From the IMG/VR virus record IMGVR_UViG_3300029286_000088, positions 1 to 43,628 of that record: a stretch of 43,628 bases of DNA. One strand, given 5' to 3'. This DNA is from a virus. The translations under genes were made by a program, and so were the position numbers. The notes below the pieces were generated by a model. It was given only the letters and a program-made list of their open reading frames with translations, searched no databases and was not told the DNA's origin. Of the stretch, positions 15,742 through 24,748 are shown in pieces (position 1 is the first letter of the stretch; every line of letters starts with the position of its first letter).

Positions 15742-16620
15742 CTACGCAAAAAGATCCGGCATTTCATTCGTCCTTTCAAACAACTTCTCACTAGGCACAA
15801 TGATCAGCTCCATCTTAATCCTACTTTTGTGAATTGTATACTTAAATCGAATTGCCTTTATCTCAGCCCATTTATAAATCTTACGGATCTCCTCACAATC
15901 ATCGTATGATAATAACCAAGGATAGCTAGTCTCTTTTAATGACTTAGCAAGACGATAATGATCGCTCAATGTAAATGAATACTGGTAAAGCTCTGGTCCT
16001 TTCTCGTAATATGGAGGGTCTAAATACAGAAAACATTCTCCATCTTGTTTCATTAGATCCATAAAATCAAAAGAAGTACATTTACCATAACGTAGATTCT
16101 TGCTACTTAATAGAGAATGTATATCCCGTATCATTTTGCGAATATGAGAAGGACTCCAACGGCAAGATATATCATATGATGAAGTCTGATGCTTACCACC
16201 TAATGGTCCTCCAGACATAGCTCCAAGTCCAGAGTAAGAAATCTGATGTATCGCAAGTTTCTTAAAACCTATGGATACAACATCATTTACTTCTCTACCC
16301 ATTTTAAGAAGCTCTTCTTTATACGCGAAAAACTTGTCTACATCTGGTTTGAAATCATCTACCATATCAGACAAGTCTTTCGGGTTGAACAGAATAGCAT
16401 TCCACAGTGCTGCGATTGCAGGATCATAATCGTTGATCCATATGTTTTTAATCTGGCTGCGGCTTTCTAGTAGCGACAAACCTACACTACCAGCGCCAAA
16501 GAAAGGTTCTCTATATTCAATGTCGTATCTATTGTTATCAAAGTAAGATGATACCCTATCTAGAATCTGTGATTTAGACTTGTTCTTCCCACCGGGATAA
16601 CGACATATTACTAGAGGCAT
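15742..16620 (-). CDS. D12-class adenine-N6 DNA methyltransferase (Dam-like), copy 1
   Basis: A 292-residue protein with RYPGGKNKSKSQIL at the N-terminus, REPFFGAGSVGLSLL (AdoMet-binding motif I), INDYDPAIAALW and LYLDPPYYE (DPPY catalytic motif IV). These define the alpha/D12 class that methylates adenine N6, as in Dam. The target sequence cannot be deduced. The gene lies 10 bases downstream of a putative PD-(D/E)XK nuclease gene, so the two may form a restriction-modification-like pair or a self-protection system. Confidence 0.9.
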   Translation of the reverse strand: MPLVICRYPGGKNKSKSQILDRVSSYFDNNRYDIEYREPFFGAGSVGLSLLESRSQIKNIWINDYDPAIAALWNAILFNPKDLSDMVDDFKPDVDKFFAYKEELLKMGREVNDVVSIGFKKLAIHQISYSGLGAMSGGPLGGKHQTSSYDISCRWSPSHIRKMIRDIHSLLSSKNLRYGKCTSFDFMDLMKQDGECFLYLDPPYYEKGPELYQYSFTLSDHYRLAKSLKETSYPWLLSYDDCEEIRKIYKWAEIKAIRFKYTIHKSRIKMELIIVPSEKLFERTNEMPDLFA

Positions 16621-16630
16621 AAGCTTCTCT

Positions 16631-17257
16631 TTACAAATATAGTGCTTCGTCTATAAACTTACCCATAAAACCTGCCTTTGTTAAATCAGGTCTAACCATT
16701 AAATCAACATATACCACTTCCTTTGTCTTCCATAGTTTATTGCTTTTTGGCATCTGAAATAGATTATGTTTCTTCAGTGCTAGGATTGGAACGATTGCGC
16801 GAAGGACTCCACTCCTGTTCTTTTTATCTACTGTGACAAAAGCTACATAACCTCTTGCATCATCTTTGTAAATAGCATCTTTGCCACCTGGCTTATCGAT
16901 ATTGCCCAAATTGAAAGTCCAAGAATCACCGAATCTTCTTGCTGATTCGGTGTCTTGTGTTTTAATATGAATGTCTATATCGCCATTCTTCATATCTGCT
17001 GCCCAGCTTTTCTGCTTCGCAGTATAGATTTTGAAGTCTGGATAAGTAAGATTTTCCCAGTATGGCTTCAAAAGAAAATAGGCGATTAGCTCGCCCATCT
17101 TCCCTACAAGAATCTGATCTTGAATAATCCTAAGATTATCTTGATTCCTATGAGCATACTCTGAATAGCCAGAGCTTTCCATAAACTTAACACATTGGTC
17201 ATGCTCTAGATCTGTCAAAGTATAATCTTGGGAAAAAACTTCATTGATGTCTTTCAT
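16631..17257 (-). CDS. putative PD-(D/E)XK-type nuclease
   Basis: A 208-residue protein not assigned to a named family. GKMGELIAYFLLK (Glu56), then YPDFKIYTAKQKSWAADM (Asp88) and DIDIHIKTQ (His97-x-Lys99) give an E...D-x8-H-x-K arrangement. This resembles the PD-(D/E)XK core of restriction and repair nucleases, with His replacing the usual D/E before Lys. Position directly upstream of a D12 methyltransferase supports a restriction endonuclease role. The fold call is an inference from motif spacing. The ATG overlaps the preceding stop as ATGA. Confidence 0.5.
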   Translation of the reverse strand: MKDINEVFSQDYTLTDLEHDQCVKFMESSGYSEYAHRNQDNLRIIQDQILVGKMGELIAYFLLKPYWENLTYPDFKIYTAKQKSWAADMKNGDIDIHIKTQDTESARRFGDSWTFNLGNIDKPGGKDAIYKDDARGYVAFVTVDKKNRSGVLRAIVPILALKKHNLFQMPKSNKLWKTKEVVYVDLMVRPDLTKAGFMGKFIDEALYL

Positions 17258-17463
17258 ATTTTTATAGCCTCAAACTTACTTTTTCTAACATCGCACATCT
17301 TCTCTATATTGTTAGTTATATCAACAATGCCTTTAGAACCTTGTATGCAATTAAATAAATTGCATACAGCCATCTCGCATTCTATTGACATATTTCTCAT
17401 ACCAAACATGTATCTTGCAAAAGAAATAGCCATCTTGTATTCTTCTGTGTCATTTTCTTTCAT
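17254..17463 (-). CDS. hypothetical small protein
   Basis: A 69-residue helical protein (EEYKMAISFARYMFGMRNMS). I chose ATG 17463, preceded by AGAGG. An in-frame ATG at 17490 overlaps the upstream gene. Its stop overlaps the nuclease start as ATGA. No family recognised. Confidence 0.5.
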   Translation of the reverse strand: MKENDTEEYKMAISFARYMFGMRNMSIECEMAVCNLFNCIQGSKGIVDITNNIEKMCDVRKSKFEAIKI

Positions 17464-17471
17464 AACGACCT

Positions 17472-17771
17472 CTATGCCACAACTCTCCATTCGGTGCCAG
17501 AAGAACGAATCTTTCTAACTCCAGAAAGGTTGATCATGCGATACCCTTTATCCGCCATACTGAAAACAGTTATCAAACCTGGATTCTTCTTTTTCTTACG
17601 CTCACCACCAACAAGGTCTTTCTTAACACCAGTATGGCAATTCATAGTTCTAAGAGTATTATCAGTTCTCTTAACGAAGGTGACAGTGAAAAACTTACCA
17701 CCGATTCCCTTAATGATGCTTTCGATACGTTCAGGCTTAATCTTGCGAACTACACACTTTGTTTTCTTCAT
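17472..17771 (-). CDS. WYL_2-like SH3 beta-barrel protein
   Basis: A 99-residue protein with FFTVTFVKRTDNTLRTMNCH, GVKKDLVGG, LITVFSMADKGYRMINL and VRKIRSSGTEWRV. This pattern is common in phages and matches the small SH3-barrel family called WYL_2 (formerly DUF2693). Members are thought to bind nucleic acid or a ligand, but no activity is established. The start overlaps the stop of the GMP reductase gene (ATGA), so it is co-translated with it. Confidence 0.7.
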   Translation of the reverse strand: MKKTKCVVRKIKPERIESIIKGIGGKFFTVTFVKRTDNTLRTMNCHTGVKKDLVGGERKKKKNPGLITVFSMADKGYRMINLSGVRKIRSSGTEWRVVA

Positions 17772-18853
17772 TTCTTTTCTCCTTGTTCAAACTTGTCAAA
17801 TACATTGTTATACTGTCTATTCACTCTTGTAAATAATGCACATTTAGGTAGGTCTTTTATGTTCGCTGCACCTTCATAAGCACAAGCAGATCTTAACCCT
17901 CCCATAATCTCCTTCAGTAATCCTTCTACTGGACCTTTGCATGGTAATACAACTTCTTTCCCCTCTGATGCTCTGTAATCGCTAAGTCCTCCATTCCACT
18001 TCTCTTGAGCTTCTTTAGAAGACATACCATGAAACTTAAAACCTGTTTTATCTCCGCCCATATTCCTAACCCATGCACCATCACATTCATCTGTTCCCGC
18101 GAAGAATCCACCTATCATAACAAAATCGGCTCCCACACCAATTGCCTTACATACATCTCCGCTTCTTTTTATTCCGCCGTCAGAGCAAATATGACCACTC
18201 AAACCATGCGCCTGATATGCACATTCATCTACAGCAGTTAGCTGTGGAACTCCAACACCAGCCACTAAACGAGTTGTACAGGCGCTTCCACCGCCAATCC
18301 CTACCTTGACGATTGATGCTCCGCTCAAAATCAATTCTTCTGTCATATTGCCAGTGACAACATTGCCAGCCATAAGAATAGCTTCAGGATATAAAGAATG
18401 TACTTTCTTAACATGATCAACAAAGTTTTCTGTATACCCATTAGCCGCATCAAGACATATCATTTTAGGGAAATCAGATTGAAAGTTTACCGACAGGATC
18501 TTGTCTCTTACACTTTTTAACTTAGCCAGATCTCTGTCATTAGCCCCAATAGTATAAAACGTATAAAGTGATGCAGAGATCTCTCCCAAAAAGAAATTAA
18601 CCAGCTCATCTTCTGAATAGAACTTATGCAAAGCAGTTAAAGCACAATGCTTAGAGAGTACCTTTGCCATCTCCATAGAACCAGTAGAATCCATATTCGC
18701 GCTAATAACAGGCAGACAAGCTAAAGTTCGCGGAGAGTTGCAGAACCTAAAAGTCCTTATCAGGTTTGCATCTGCTCTACTATCTACAGACGATCTCTGA
18801 GGGACAAACATTACATCATCGAAATCTAGTGCTACGCCTTCTCTTATTCTCAT
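17768..18853 (-). CDS. guaC: GMP reductase
   Basis: A 361-residue IMP dehydrogenase/GMP reductase barrel. VGIGGGSACTTRLVAGVGVPQ holds the catalytic cysteine. AVDECAYQAHGLSGHICSDGG, GADFVMIGGFFAGTDE and FHGMSSKEAQEKWNGG...DYRASEGK match GMP reductases rather than IMP dehydrogenases, and there is no CBS insert. The enzyme converts GMP to IMP with NADPH, releasing ammonia, and so rebalances purines. It starts with an ATGA overlap from the upstream gene. A metabolic gene of this kind is unusual in phages and suggests tuning of the nucleotide pool. Confidence 0.92.
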   Translation of the reverse strand: MRIREGVALDFDDVMFVPQRSSVDSRADANLIRTFRFCNSPRTLACLPVISANMDSTGSMEMAKVLSKHCALTALHKFYSEDELVNFFLGEISASLYTFYTIGANDRDLAKLKSVRDKILSVNFQSDFPKMICLDAANGYTENFVDHVKKVHSLYPEAILMAGNVVTGNMTEELILSGASIVKVGIGGGSACTTRLVAGVGVPQLTAVDECAYQAHGLSGHICSDGGIKRSGDVCKAIGVGADFVMIGGFFAGTDECDGAWVRNMGGDKTGFKFHGMSSKEAQEKWNGGLSDYRASEGKEVVLPCKGPVEGLLKEIMGGLRSACAYEGAANIKDLPKCALFTRVNRQYNNVFDKFEQGEKK

Positions 18854-19374
18854 ATTATCAAACCCTTAATCCCCAGCAATTCTTTATCTTCATCAGTAAG
18901 CTTAGCAAATGCTTTAAGCTTCTTCTGCCTTAACTCTTGATTTTCTGCATTCTTCTTTCTTTCGCGCTCCACATCTTCCCAATAATCTTTTACGTCTTTA
19001 ATAACGTATGCTATTATTTCTTCATCTGTCGCAAATAGGAAATCATACGGGAAGCACCAATTATAACTACAATCCTTCCCAGACATATTGCCAAAGTCTT
19101 TCCAAGTATCAGAGACTTTATATTCTATTTTGTATTTGCCAGCCAAAATATCAGTATCTATTTCGTCTCTTGTCGGTTCAAAACGATAAGCAAGTTCGCT
19201 ATCAAATAGCCATGATGGTTTTAAATAGCCAAAATGCCTGAATATAACTTCAATGATATGATCTACGCGATGTATCAAAGCCAAATGTTTGTTATGATAT
19301 TCTTTTTTAGAGTTTAAGTATATATCTACTTCTGACTGAATCCAAGGCTTGCTATTTATATCTTTAGCACTCAT
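18850..19374 (-). CDS. hypothetical protein
   Basis: A 174-residue protein with a charged helical C-terminus (ERERKKNAENQELRQKKLK). It is aromatic-rich in the middle (DCSYNWCFPYDFLFAT). It overlaps genes on both sides by a few bases. No family recognised. Confidence 0.6.
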   Translation of the reverse strand: MSAKDINSKPWIQSEVDIYLNSKKEYHNKHLALIHRVDHIIEVIFRHFGYLKPSWLFDSELAYRFEPTRDEIDTDILAGKYKIEYKVSDTWKDFGNMSGKDCSYNWCFPYDFLFATDEEIIAYVIKDVKDYWEDVERERKKNAENQELRQKKLKAFAKLTDEDKELLGIKGLII

Positions 19375-20846
19375 TCTCTATCCCCTCTAATACGTCTCCC
19401 TCTTGTACATAAATTGGATCAATCGAGCCAAGTATCTCCCTTGACATTTCGTAATACTCAGGATTTAGCTCCAACCCTAAATAGCTATGACCCAATTTAA
19501 TTGCACAAACGCCAGTAGTCCCCGAACCTGAAAACGGATCAAGAACCGTACAAGATACATTATCCTCTTCTTTCTCTCCACATTGGCAAGTAGGAACCCA
19601 TTTTTCTATTCGTTCTATTCCCCAATAAAACAGAGAATAACCTTTTCTGTCAAAATGATAAGTCCTGCCACCCTTAATTGGTTCATCTTTCCAGTTGCTA
19701 CAATGCTTATCTCCCTCTACGGAAATGCGATAGTCGCCACCATGCTTTTCAATATATTCTATAACTGCACTATCTTCTGGAGTAAGCTCAACGTCTTTTC
19801 TCTTAATCGGTGCTACAGGATCTAGATTATCCACTACGCTTCCAAATACTCGCTCCCAAGGACTCCTACACTTCGGGCAACATCCTTTTTGAGAGACAGA
19901 TGGCTTGATGCAGGTACTAGCCAGTTCTTCTGCCATAATAGCAAAATGCTTCTTTCCATATACTCTACTAGCCAAAGATATATCCCATACAGATCTCTTA
20001 TTCGCAAAATACCTACCGCATGGATCGTAAACACTTTCCTGATCATTTCTGTCATCATTCCCTGACTTAGAGAACTTCCTTGGCTTACCTGGATCTTTTA
20101 TAGGCGTTGCAATAGACATATAATCATAGAAATACTTTCCAGATTTAGACAGAAGGAAAACATATTCATGGGCTTTCGTACATCTGTCAGTCACAGATTC
20201 TGGCATTGCATTAATTTTCCGCCAAATAATGTCTTGTCTAAGAAACCATCCATCCTCTCTAAGAGAAAATGCCAGCATCCACGGAATGCCCATTATATCC
20301 TTTGTCTTCATCCCATCGGGAACAACAGGAGGCAAAGAATCAAACCCTTGTCTCATAGTCTGATCTACTTCACGATAGCCCTTATTACACATTCCAGTCT
20401 CGCCAGTTGGACCTCGTCCAGAACCTGCATAACTATCACCAATGTTTACCCAGCAAGTGCCGTCATGCCTCAATACTCTTCTAACTTCTCTAAAGATTTC
20501 AGTAAGGTGCGCGACAAACAATTTAGGGTCTGGTTCAAGACCTAACTCACCTTTCCACGCACCACATTTCTCACAAACATGAGAAGAAGGCGGCTTTGTG
20601 TTAGATCTCTTTTGACCTACATTATCGTGAGTCCCACCTTGTTTGCCGTTCTTTGTGGGGCAGAATAAATCTTCTCCCCACTCATGAGAGCAGTTAAGAT
20701 CTCCTCCCCATACTTGGGGATTAGTTTTATACGAACGCAAACCAAAAGTAAGGCGGGCTCGTCACACAGCACTGAATGCTGTCTGACGGTAGCCCGCGCA
20801 ATATCTCCAAAGAATTACCTTGAATAATCTGAAATTTCGGATTCAT
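19364..20846 (-). CDS. SPPY-type (beta-class) DNA methyltransferase, broken by a one-base frameshift
   Basis: The gene starts at ATG 20846 with GGAGATATT before it and reads MNPKFQIIQGNSLEILRGL...CCVTSPPYF, which is the amino-methyltransferase motif IV. One extra base in a four-T run (20744-20747) then leads to a stop at 20727. Dropping one T gives TSPPYFGLRSYKTNPQVWGG and continues in one frame to 19364. That part holds VRRVLRHDGTCWVNIGDSYAG, a zinc-like CPKC and LDPFSGSGTTGVCAIKLG (AdoMet site). The restored protein is about 493 residues, normal for phage cytosine-N4/adenine-N6 methyltransferases. As sequenced, the AdoMet-site fragment (from TTG 20740) lacks SPPY. Sequencing error, decay or +1 frameshifting are all possible. 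Confidence 0.85.
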
Positions 20847-20935
20847 AATATCTCCATAAAAAATAAAGGAACATACTTCTTAGTATCGGTATATTATAAG
20901 TAGTTTCTCAAACACAAGTATAGAGGATTATAAAA

Positions 20936-22084
20936 ATGAATAAACTACTTTTTTCTTATTTAGCTGGAATTATGGATTCCGATGGATATTTTTCTATTAA
21001 AAAGTCACTTTCTACAGGCAAAGCCACATATTGCGGCATAGTAGGGATGAAGCAAGTATGTGATAAAGTCCCGTTTTTGTTAAAAGACACTTTTGGAGGA
21101 TCTGTCTGCAATGAAAAACCAGCAGCCGCAAACAGGAAGGCATGCTTTAGGTTCTCTGCGAGTTGTAGAGAAGCAGCTACATTATGTAAATCTTTATTGC
21201 CTTATTTAAAGGTCAAACGAGATCAAGCACAAAACATTATAAATATGAATGAAACTAAGTCTTTAGGAAAGAGATTAACACAAGACATAATAGACTTGCG
21301 AGAAAAGCTTTACACAGAGAACAAAGAGAAAAACAAAAATGGCATAACAGGAATATTAGAAGTTGATAATAACGAAATCCTTATATCTTATATATCTGGA
21401 GCGATAGATGCAGATGGATGCATAACGATTAAAAAATCTAACTATAAGAAAAGAAAGATAGGAGATTGTGTAAATAACAACTATTATGGGAGAGTATTGC
21501 TATCGCAAACATCTCCCACTATCCCTTATATATTGAAAAAAGTATTCGGGGGGAATATATCTATAACCAAATCTAAACACGGGAAAGATCTATACAGATA
21601 CGAAGCCAGAAATGCTCAATCTTACAATATATGCAAATCAATTATAAAGTATCTAAGGATAAAAAACGAGCAAGCTAGCCTAGTGATAGATCTGCAAGAG
21701 ACAAAAAACAACAAATATAGACAATACAGCTACTGGTTCGAAAAAGAAAATCCAGAATGGAAAAACATGGATATGATAACAATAGACGAAACTATGGGCA
21801 TATTAAAATACAAAGGCGTAAGTCAAGTATCTCAGGCTATCCATAACGGAACAATTCTAGCACTGCCATATAATCATGAAAACAATAAGCCTAGAATATG
21901 TAAACCTCTCATAATGAGAATAGCTAATGAGATTAAAAGCAGCAGAACTGGCAAAGCCTTAGCCCTGCCTCAAGAGCTAATAAAATGGAAAGAATCTTTA
22001 TGGACTAAAATGAGTATATTGAACAAATTAGGAATTAATGGAACAGAGGCTAATCATAGAACAGGAGTTCATAAACCTAAATAA
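20936..22084 (+). CDS. LAGLIDADG homing endonuclease (double motif)
   Basis: A 382-residue protein with YLAGIMDSDGYFSIKK at residues 8-23 and YISGAIDADGCITIKK near residue 150. It is thus a monomeric two-repeat LAGLIDADG enzyme with paired acidic residues at each helix end. The C-terminal 130 residues include a segment like a helix-turn-helix (TIDETMGILKYKGVSQVSQAI). It is transcribed opposite to its neighbours and starts 89 bases from the frameshifted methyltransferase gene, with GAGG before the ATG. It ends 11 bases from the convergent HD-domain gene. Confidence 0.92.
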   Translation: MNKLLFSYLAGIMDSDGYFSIKKSLSTGKATYCGIVGMKQVCDKVPFLLKDTFGGSVCNEKPAAANRKACFRFSASCREAATLCKSLLPYLKVKRDQAQNIINMNETKSLGKRLTQDIIDLREKLYTENKEKNKNGITGILEVDNNEILISYISGAIDADGCITIKKSNYKKRKIGDCVNNNYYGRVLLSQTSPTIPYILKKVFGGNISITKSKHGKDLYRYEARNAQSYNICKSIIKYLRIKNEQASLVIDLQETKNNKYRQYSYWFEKENPEWKNMDMITIDETMGILKYKGVSQVSQAIHNGTILALPYNHENNKPRICKPLIMRIANEIKSSRTGKALALPQELIKWKESLWTKMSILNKLGINGTEANHRTGVHKPK

Positions 22085-22095
22085 AAGCAGTGGAT

Positions 22096-22713
22096 TCATG
22101 ATGAAACTACCCTCTTATCTGGTTGTTTATTATTAGCTACATATTTAGAGCATCTAGAGCTCATCATATCTACAAGATGGACAAACCACGCTTCTGGTGA
22201 TTGTGGCTCTACAGGGCTTCCCCATTCTTGTCTACCATGATGAGACAGAATACAATGACTTATCTTCCTTGCTAATTCGGTGTCAGCGAAATTCAATTTT
22301 TCCGCCATAGAATAGAACATCGCATAAGATAAAGGCAAATGATCTATACCTTTGATATGATCCTTATATAGAATCTGACCTTCTTCTTGTGTTCCGTACA
22401 TCCCATTCCTATATGCGCCAATCTTCCCTATATCGTGCAGCAGAATAGCAGCAGCGATAACTTCAAAATCGAGATGCTTATAGAATGCGTTTTCGCTCAT
22501 AGACTTCGCCATTGCAAGCATCTCAGCATTATGAATCAGGAAACCTCCTTCCATAGCATGATGATAGCTTCTCGCAGCACGTTCTTTCTCTATGCTCTCT
22601 TTATCTCCGTATATCTTAAAGATAATACCAAGCAATCTGGCATCATGAATGCATCGAATTGCCCAGTTAAAAAGACCCCAAAACTCTGCAAGCTCTTCTT
22701 GATTAGTTTCCAT
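22096..22713 (-). CDS. HD-domain phosphohydrolase, YhaM-like
   Basis: A 205-residue HD protein: SYHHAMEGGFLIHN near residue 49, AAAILLHDIGKIGAY near residue 86 (the HD pair), and ISHCILSHHGRQEWGSPVEPQSPEAWFVHLVDMMSS. The last block, with SHHG-x-x-E-x-GSPV-x-P and EA-x-x-(L/V)H-x-x-D, closely follows the catalytic domain of YhaM-type 3'-5' exoribonucleases. Unlike YhaM it has no N-terminal OB domain. It may trim RNA or hydrolyse nucleotides. The end is convergent with the homing endonuclease gene. Confidence 0.8.
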   Translation of the reverse strand: METNQEELAEFWGLFNWAIRCIHDARLLGIIFKIYGDKESIEKERAARSYHHAMEGGFLIHNAEMLAMAKSMSENAFYKHLDFEVIAAAILLHDIGKIGAYRNGMYGTQEEGQILYKDHIKGIDHLPLSYAMFYSMAEKLNFADTELARKISHCILSHHGRQEWGSPVEPQSPEAWFVHLVDMMSSRCSKYVANNKQPDKRVVSS

Positions 22714-23476
22714 CTTTAACCTCCAAGTCTATCGTATCCAGAACGTAATCATTTATCCAAACTTCTCCTATCTCTTCTTTGATAGTCCATCCCAATCGAA
22801 GTCTATTCTTAAACGGCTTGCAAGGTCTATGAGGATTGCTGAAACTATAGTACTCAGTAGAGCTTTTAACTTCTACCCCACAACAAAAACATTTATAATA
22901 TGTATCGTATTGGTTCTCATATATACCAGTATCTTCATTTAAGGATGTGCCTAAACATCGTGCAACGTTTTTAGTCCCTTTATCGTAATCTGTGACATTT
23001 ACATCTCCGCCACATTTAGAGCAAGTATAAATATACCGCTCAAAGCAAGTAGGCATCCCTTTTAGGATTTTACGTTCCTTAGTTATCCATACATTATAAT
23101 TAGGTACTTTTTTACCATCTGCTTCTTTAGAGCCATGCCCTTTATACTCGTATACAAAAGCGTTTGCACATCCTCCGCAAATACAACTTTCCCAATGATG
23201 ATTACAGTCCTCACCGGGACCAGAACCCACTGCGGTGCTATGCCAAACTAATACAGATATATTAGTGCTATTGCAAAATGGGCATACCTTATTATCCTTA
23301 TCGAGAGTAGGATCAACTCGATCCTTTACGATGTCAAGAAACTCGTTATAAGGCTTGTTCTCCCATCCACTTTTAAGAAGATTCTTATATACGCGCAAAT
23401 GTCTTTTGTATCTTGCGATTTCATCTTTTGTATAAGTGTATCTTTTATGCTTTTGCCTTTCTTTTATAGTCAGCAT
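22703..23476 (-). CDS. hypothetical protein with several zinc-binding CxxC pairs
   Basis: A 257-residue protein with CPFC (near 66), CICGGC (near 98), CSKC (near 152) and CFCC (near 198), enough for two zinc ribbons. The N-terminus is highly basic (KERQKHKRYTYTKDEIARYKRH). It may bind nucleic acid. No named family. AAGGTG precedes the ATG. Confidence 0.6.
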   Translation of the reverse strand: MLTIKERQKHKRYTYTKDEIARYKRHLRVYKNLLKSGWENKPYNEFLDIVKDRVDPTLDKDNKVCPFCNSTNISVLVWHSTAVGSGPGEDCNHHWESCICGGCANAFVYEYKGHGSKEADGKKVPNYNVWITKERKILKGMPTCFERYIYTCSKCGGDVNVTDYDKGTKNVARCLGTSLNEDTGIYENQYDTYYKCFCCGVEVKSSTEYYSFSNPHRPCKPFKNRLRLGWTIKEEIGEVWINDYVLDTIDLEVKDGN

Positions 23477-23484
23477 ATATCACC

Positions 23485-23895
23485 TTATCCATTAAACCAG
23501 GTTGCAGAGTAATAATGAGGCGATGGCAAGCCCAATGTCTTTGCTATTCCATCCAATTTAATCATATCTTCTTTAGACGGTTCATCTGTGACATAGTCTT
23601 CCCAATCTTCGTCTTCATCAAGACCGTGATCTATCTCATCCTCAAAATTGCCTACTCCAACAACATAATTATCATCAGGAGATGGTGACACGATCAAGTC
23701 AAAAGAAAACTCATCTTTAACTTCTTTAATAAGGTTGTTAGCCATAAAATACTCAGTCTTATACTTCTCGCATTTTACGAAACAAGAGGCAATACATGGA
23801 ATATGTTTATAGTCTTTCAGATCTTCATCTGTCCATCCATAAATGCAAAAAGAGCTTGCAGAGCTGTTAGAAACGAATCCTTGTCTTATTTTCAT
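23485..23895 (-). CDS. GFVSNSS-motif protein of unknown function
   Basis: A 136-residue acidic protein that opens MKIRQGFVSNSSASSFCIYG. A start of the form (K/R)xGFVSNSSSSSF recurs in many otherwise unrelated hypothetical proteins of phages and bacteria, but its role is not known to me. The rest is rich in Asp/Glu (DEIDHGLDEDEDWEDY). GGGGATT precedes the ATG at 23895. Confidence 0.6.
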   Translation of the reverse strand: MKIRQGFVSNSSASSFCIYGWTDEDLKDYKHIPCIASCFVKCEKYKTEYFMANNLIKEVKDEFSFDLIVSPSPDDNYVVGVGNFEDEIDHGLDEDEDWEDYVTDEPSKEDMIKLDGIAKTLGLPSPHYYSATWFNG

Positions 23896-23905
23896 CTTTA
23901 ATCCC

Positions 23906-24748
23906 CTAATAATTCATCACAATAATTTCTTCACTTTCTGATTTGCCGTTGCGGCTTACAACGTCATAATCGAACTTCAAAGACACTACATTATACTTCT
24001 TTACTCTACACATGTAAGGATTTTCTTTCCCCTTATGCTTAGAAACATTCGACATCATAAAATGTATACCGTCTTCATCCAATTCGTCAAGATAATCATA
24101 AAGCCGTTTTTCGTGTTCTTCCGACCAAGTTGTATTATATCCTGCACCTGTTATGGCATAAGGAGGATCAAGATAAACAAAATCACCTACATTCGGAGTA
24201 CATTCAAAGAAATCTTTATTAGAGAAGATAATGTTAGGATCGTTATATATCCTTCTCCAATAGCCTTTCAGCTTACCTCTTGTCCAATCGCTATAATGTC
24301 TCTGTCCCCAAGTCTGATTAAACTCCCCCTTCTGATTGAATCTCATCATATTATTAGTGCAAGAGCAAACAAGAATGAAGAAGTCAATACAATCTCTTTT
24401 ATCGTTATATCTCTTTCTTAATTCGTTGTATGCTTCATGATTGCTGTCAGATATGTTTCTTGCAAGCAACGTTTCTTCTATAGTTTTCCAGTCGTTGCTT
24501 TGGAGGAATTGGTAGAATTGGATTAAAGGGGTCACAATGTCGTTGCAATGCGTTTTAAGACCATTTCGCATTAGGTTGATAAAGATAGACCCTCCTCCGC
24601 AGAAAACGTCCCACAAGTCATTGTAGACCTTTGGGAGGTAGTTCTGGAGTTGTGGTAAAAGATCATACTTAGAACCAGTATAGTTAAAAGGCGATTCTAT
24701 ATATGTCCAAAATGGATTACCAAATACATCTGTTTCTATCTCGATCAC
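23906..24748 (-). CDS. D12-class adenine-N6 DNA methyltransferase (Dam-like), copy 2
   Basis: A 280-residue protein starting at GTG 24748, which overlaps the upstream stop (TAGTG). It has FNYTGSKYDLLPQL, LWDVFCGGGSIFINLM (motif I) and FVYLDPPYAITGAGYNTTW (DPPY motif IV). This places it in the D12 adenine methyltransferase class. It differs clearly from copy 1 at 15742, so the two probably recognise different sequences or have different histories. Confidence 0.9.
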   Translation of the reverse strand: MIEIETDVFGNPFWTYIESPFNYTGSKYDLLPQLQNYLPKVYNDLWDVFCGGGSIFINLMRNGLKTHCNDIVTPLIQFYQFLQSNDWKTIEETLLARNISDSNHEAYNELRKRYNDKRDCIDFFILVCSCTNNMMRFNQKGEFNQTWGQRHYSDWTRGKLKGYWRRIYNDPNIIFSNKDFFECTPNVGDFVYLDPPYAITGAGYNTTWSEEHEKRLYDYLDELDEDGIHFMMSNVSKHKGKENPYMCRVKKYNVVSLKFDYDVVSRNGKSESEEIIVMNY

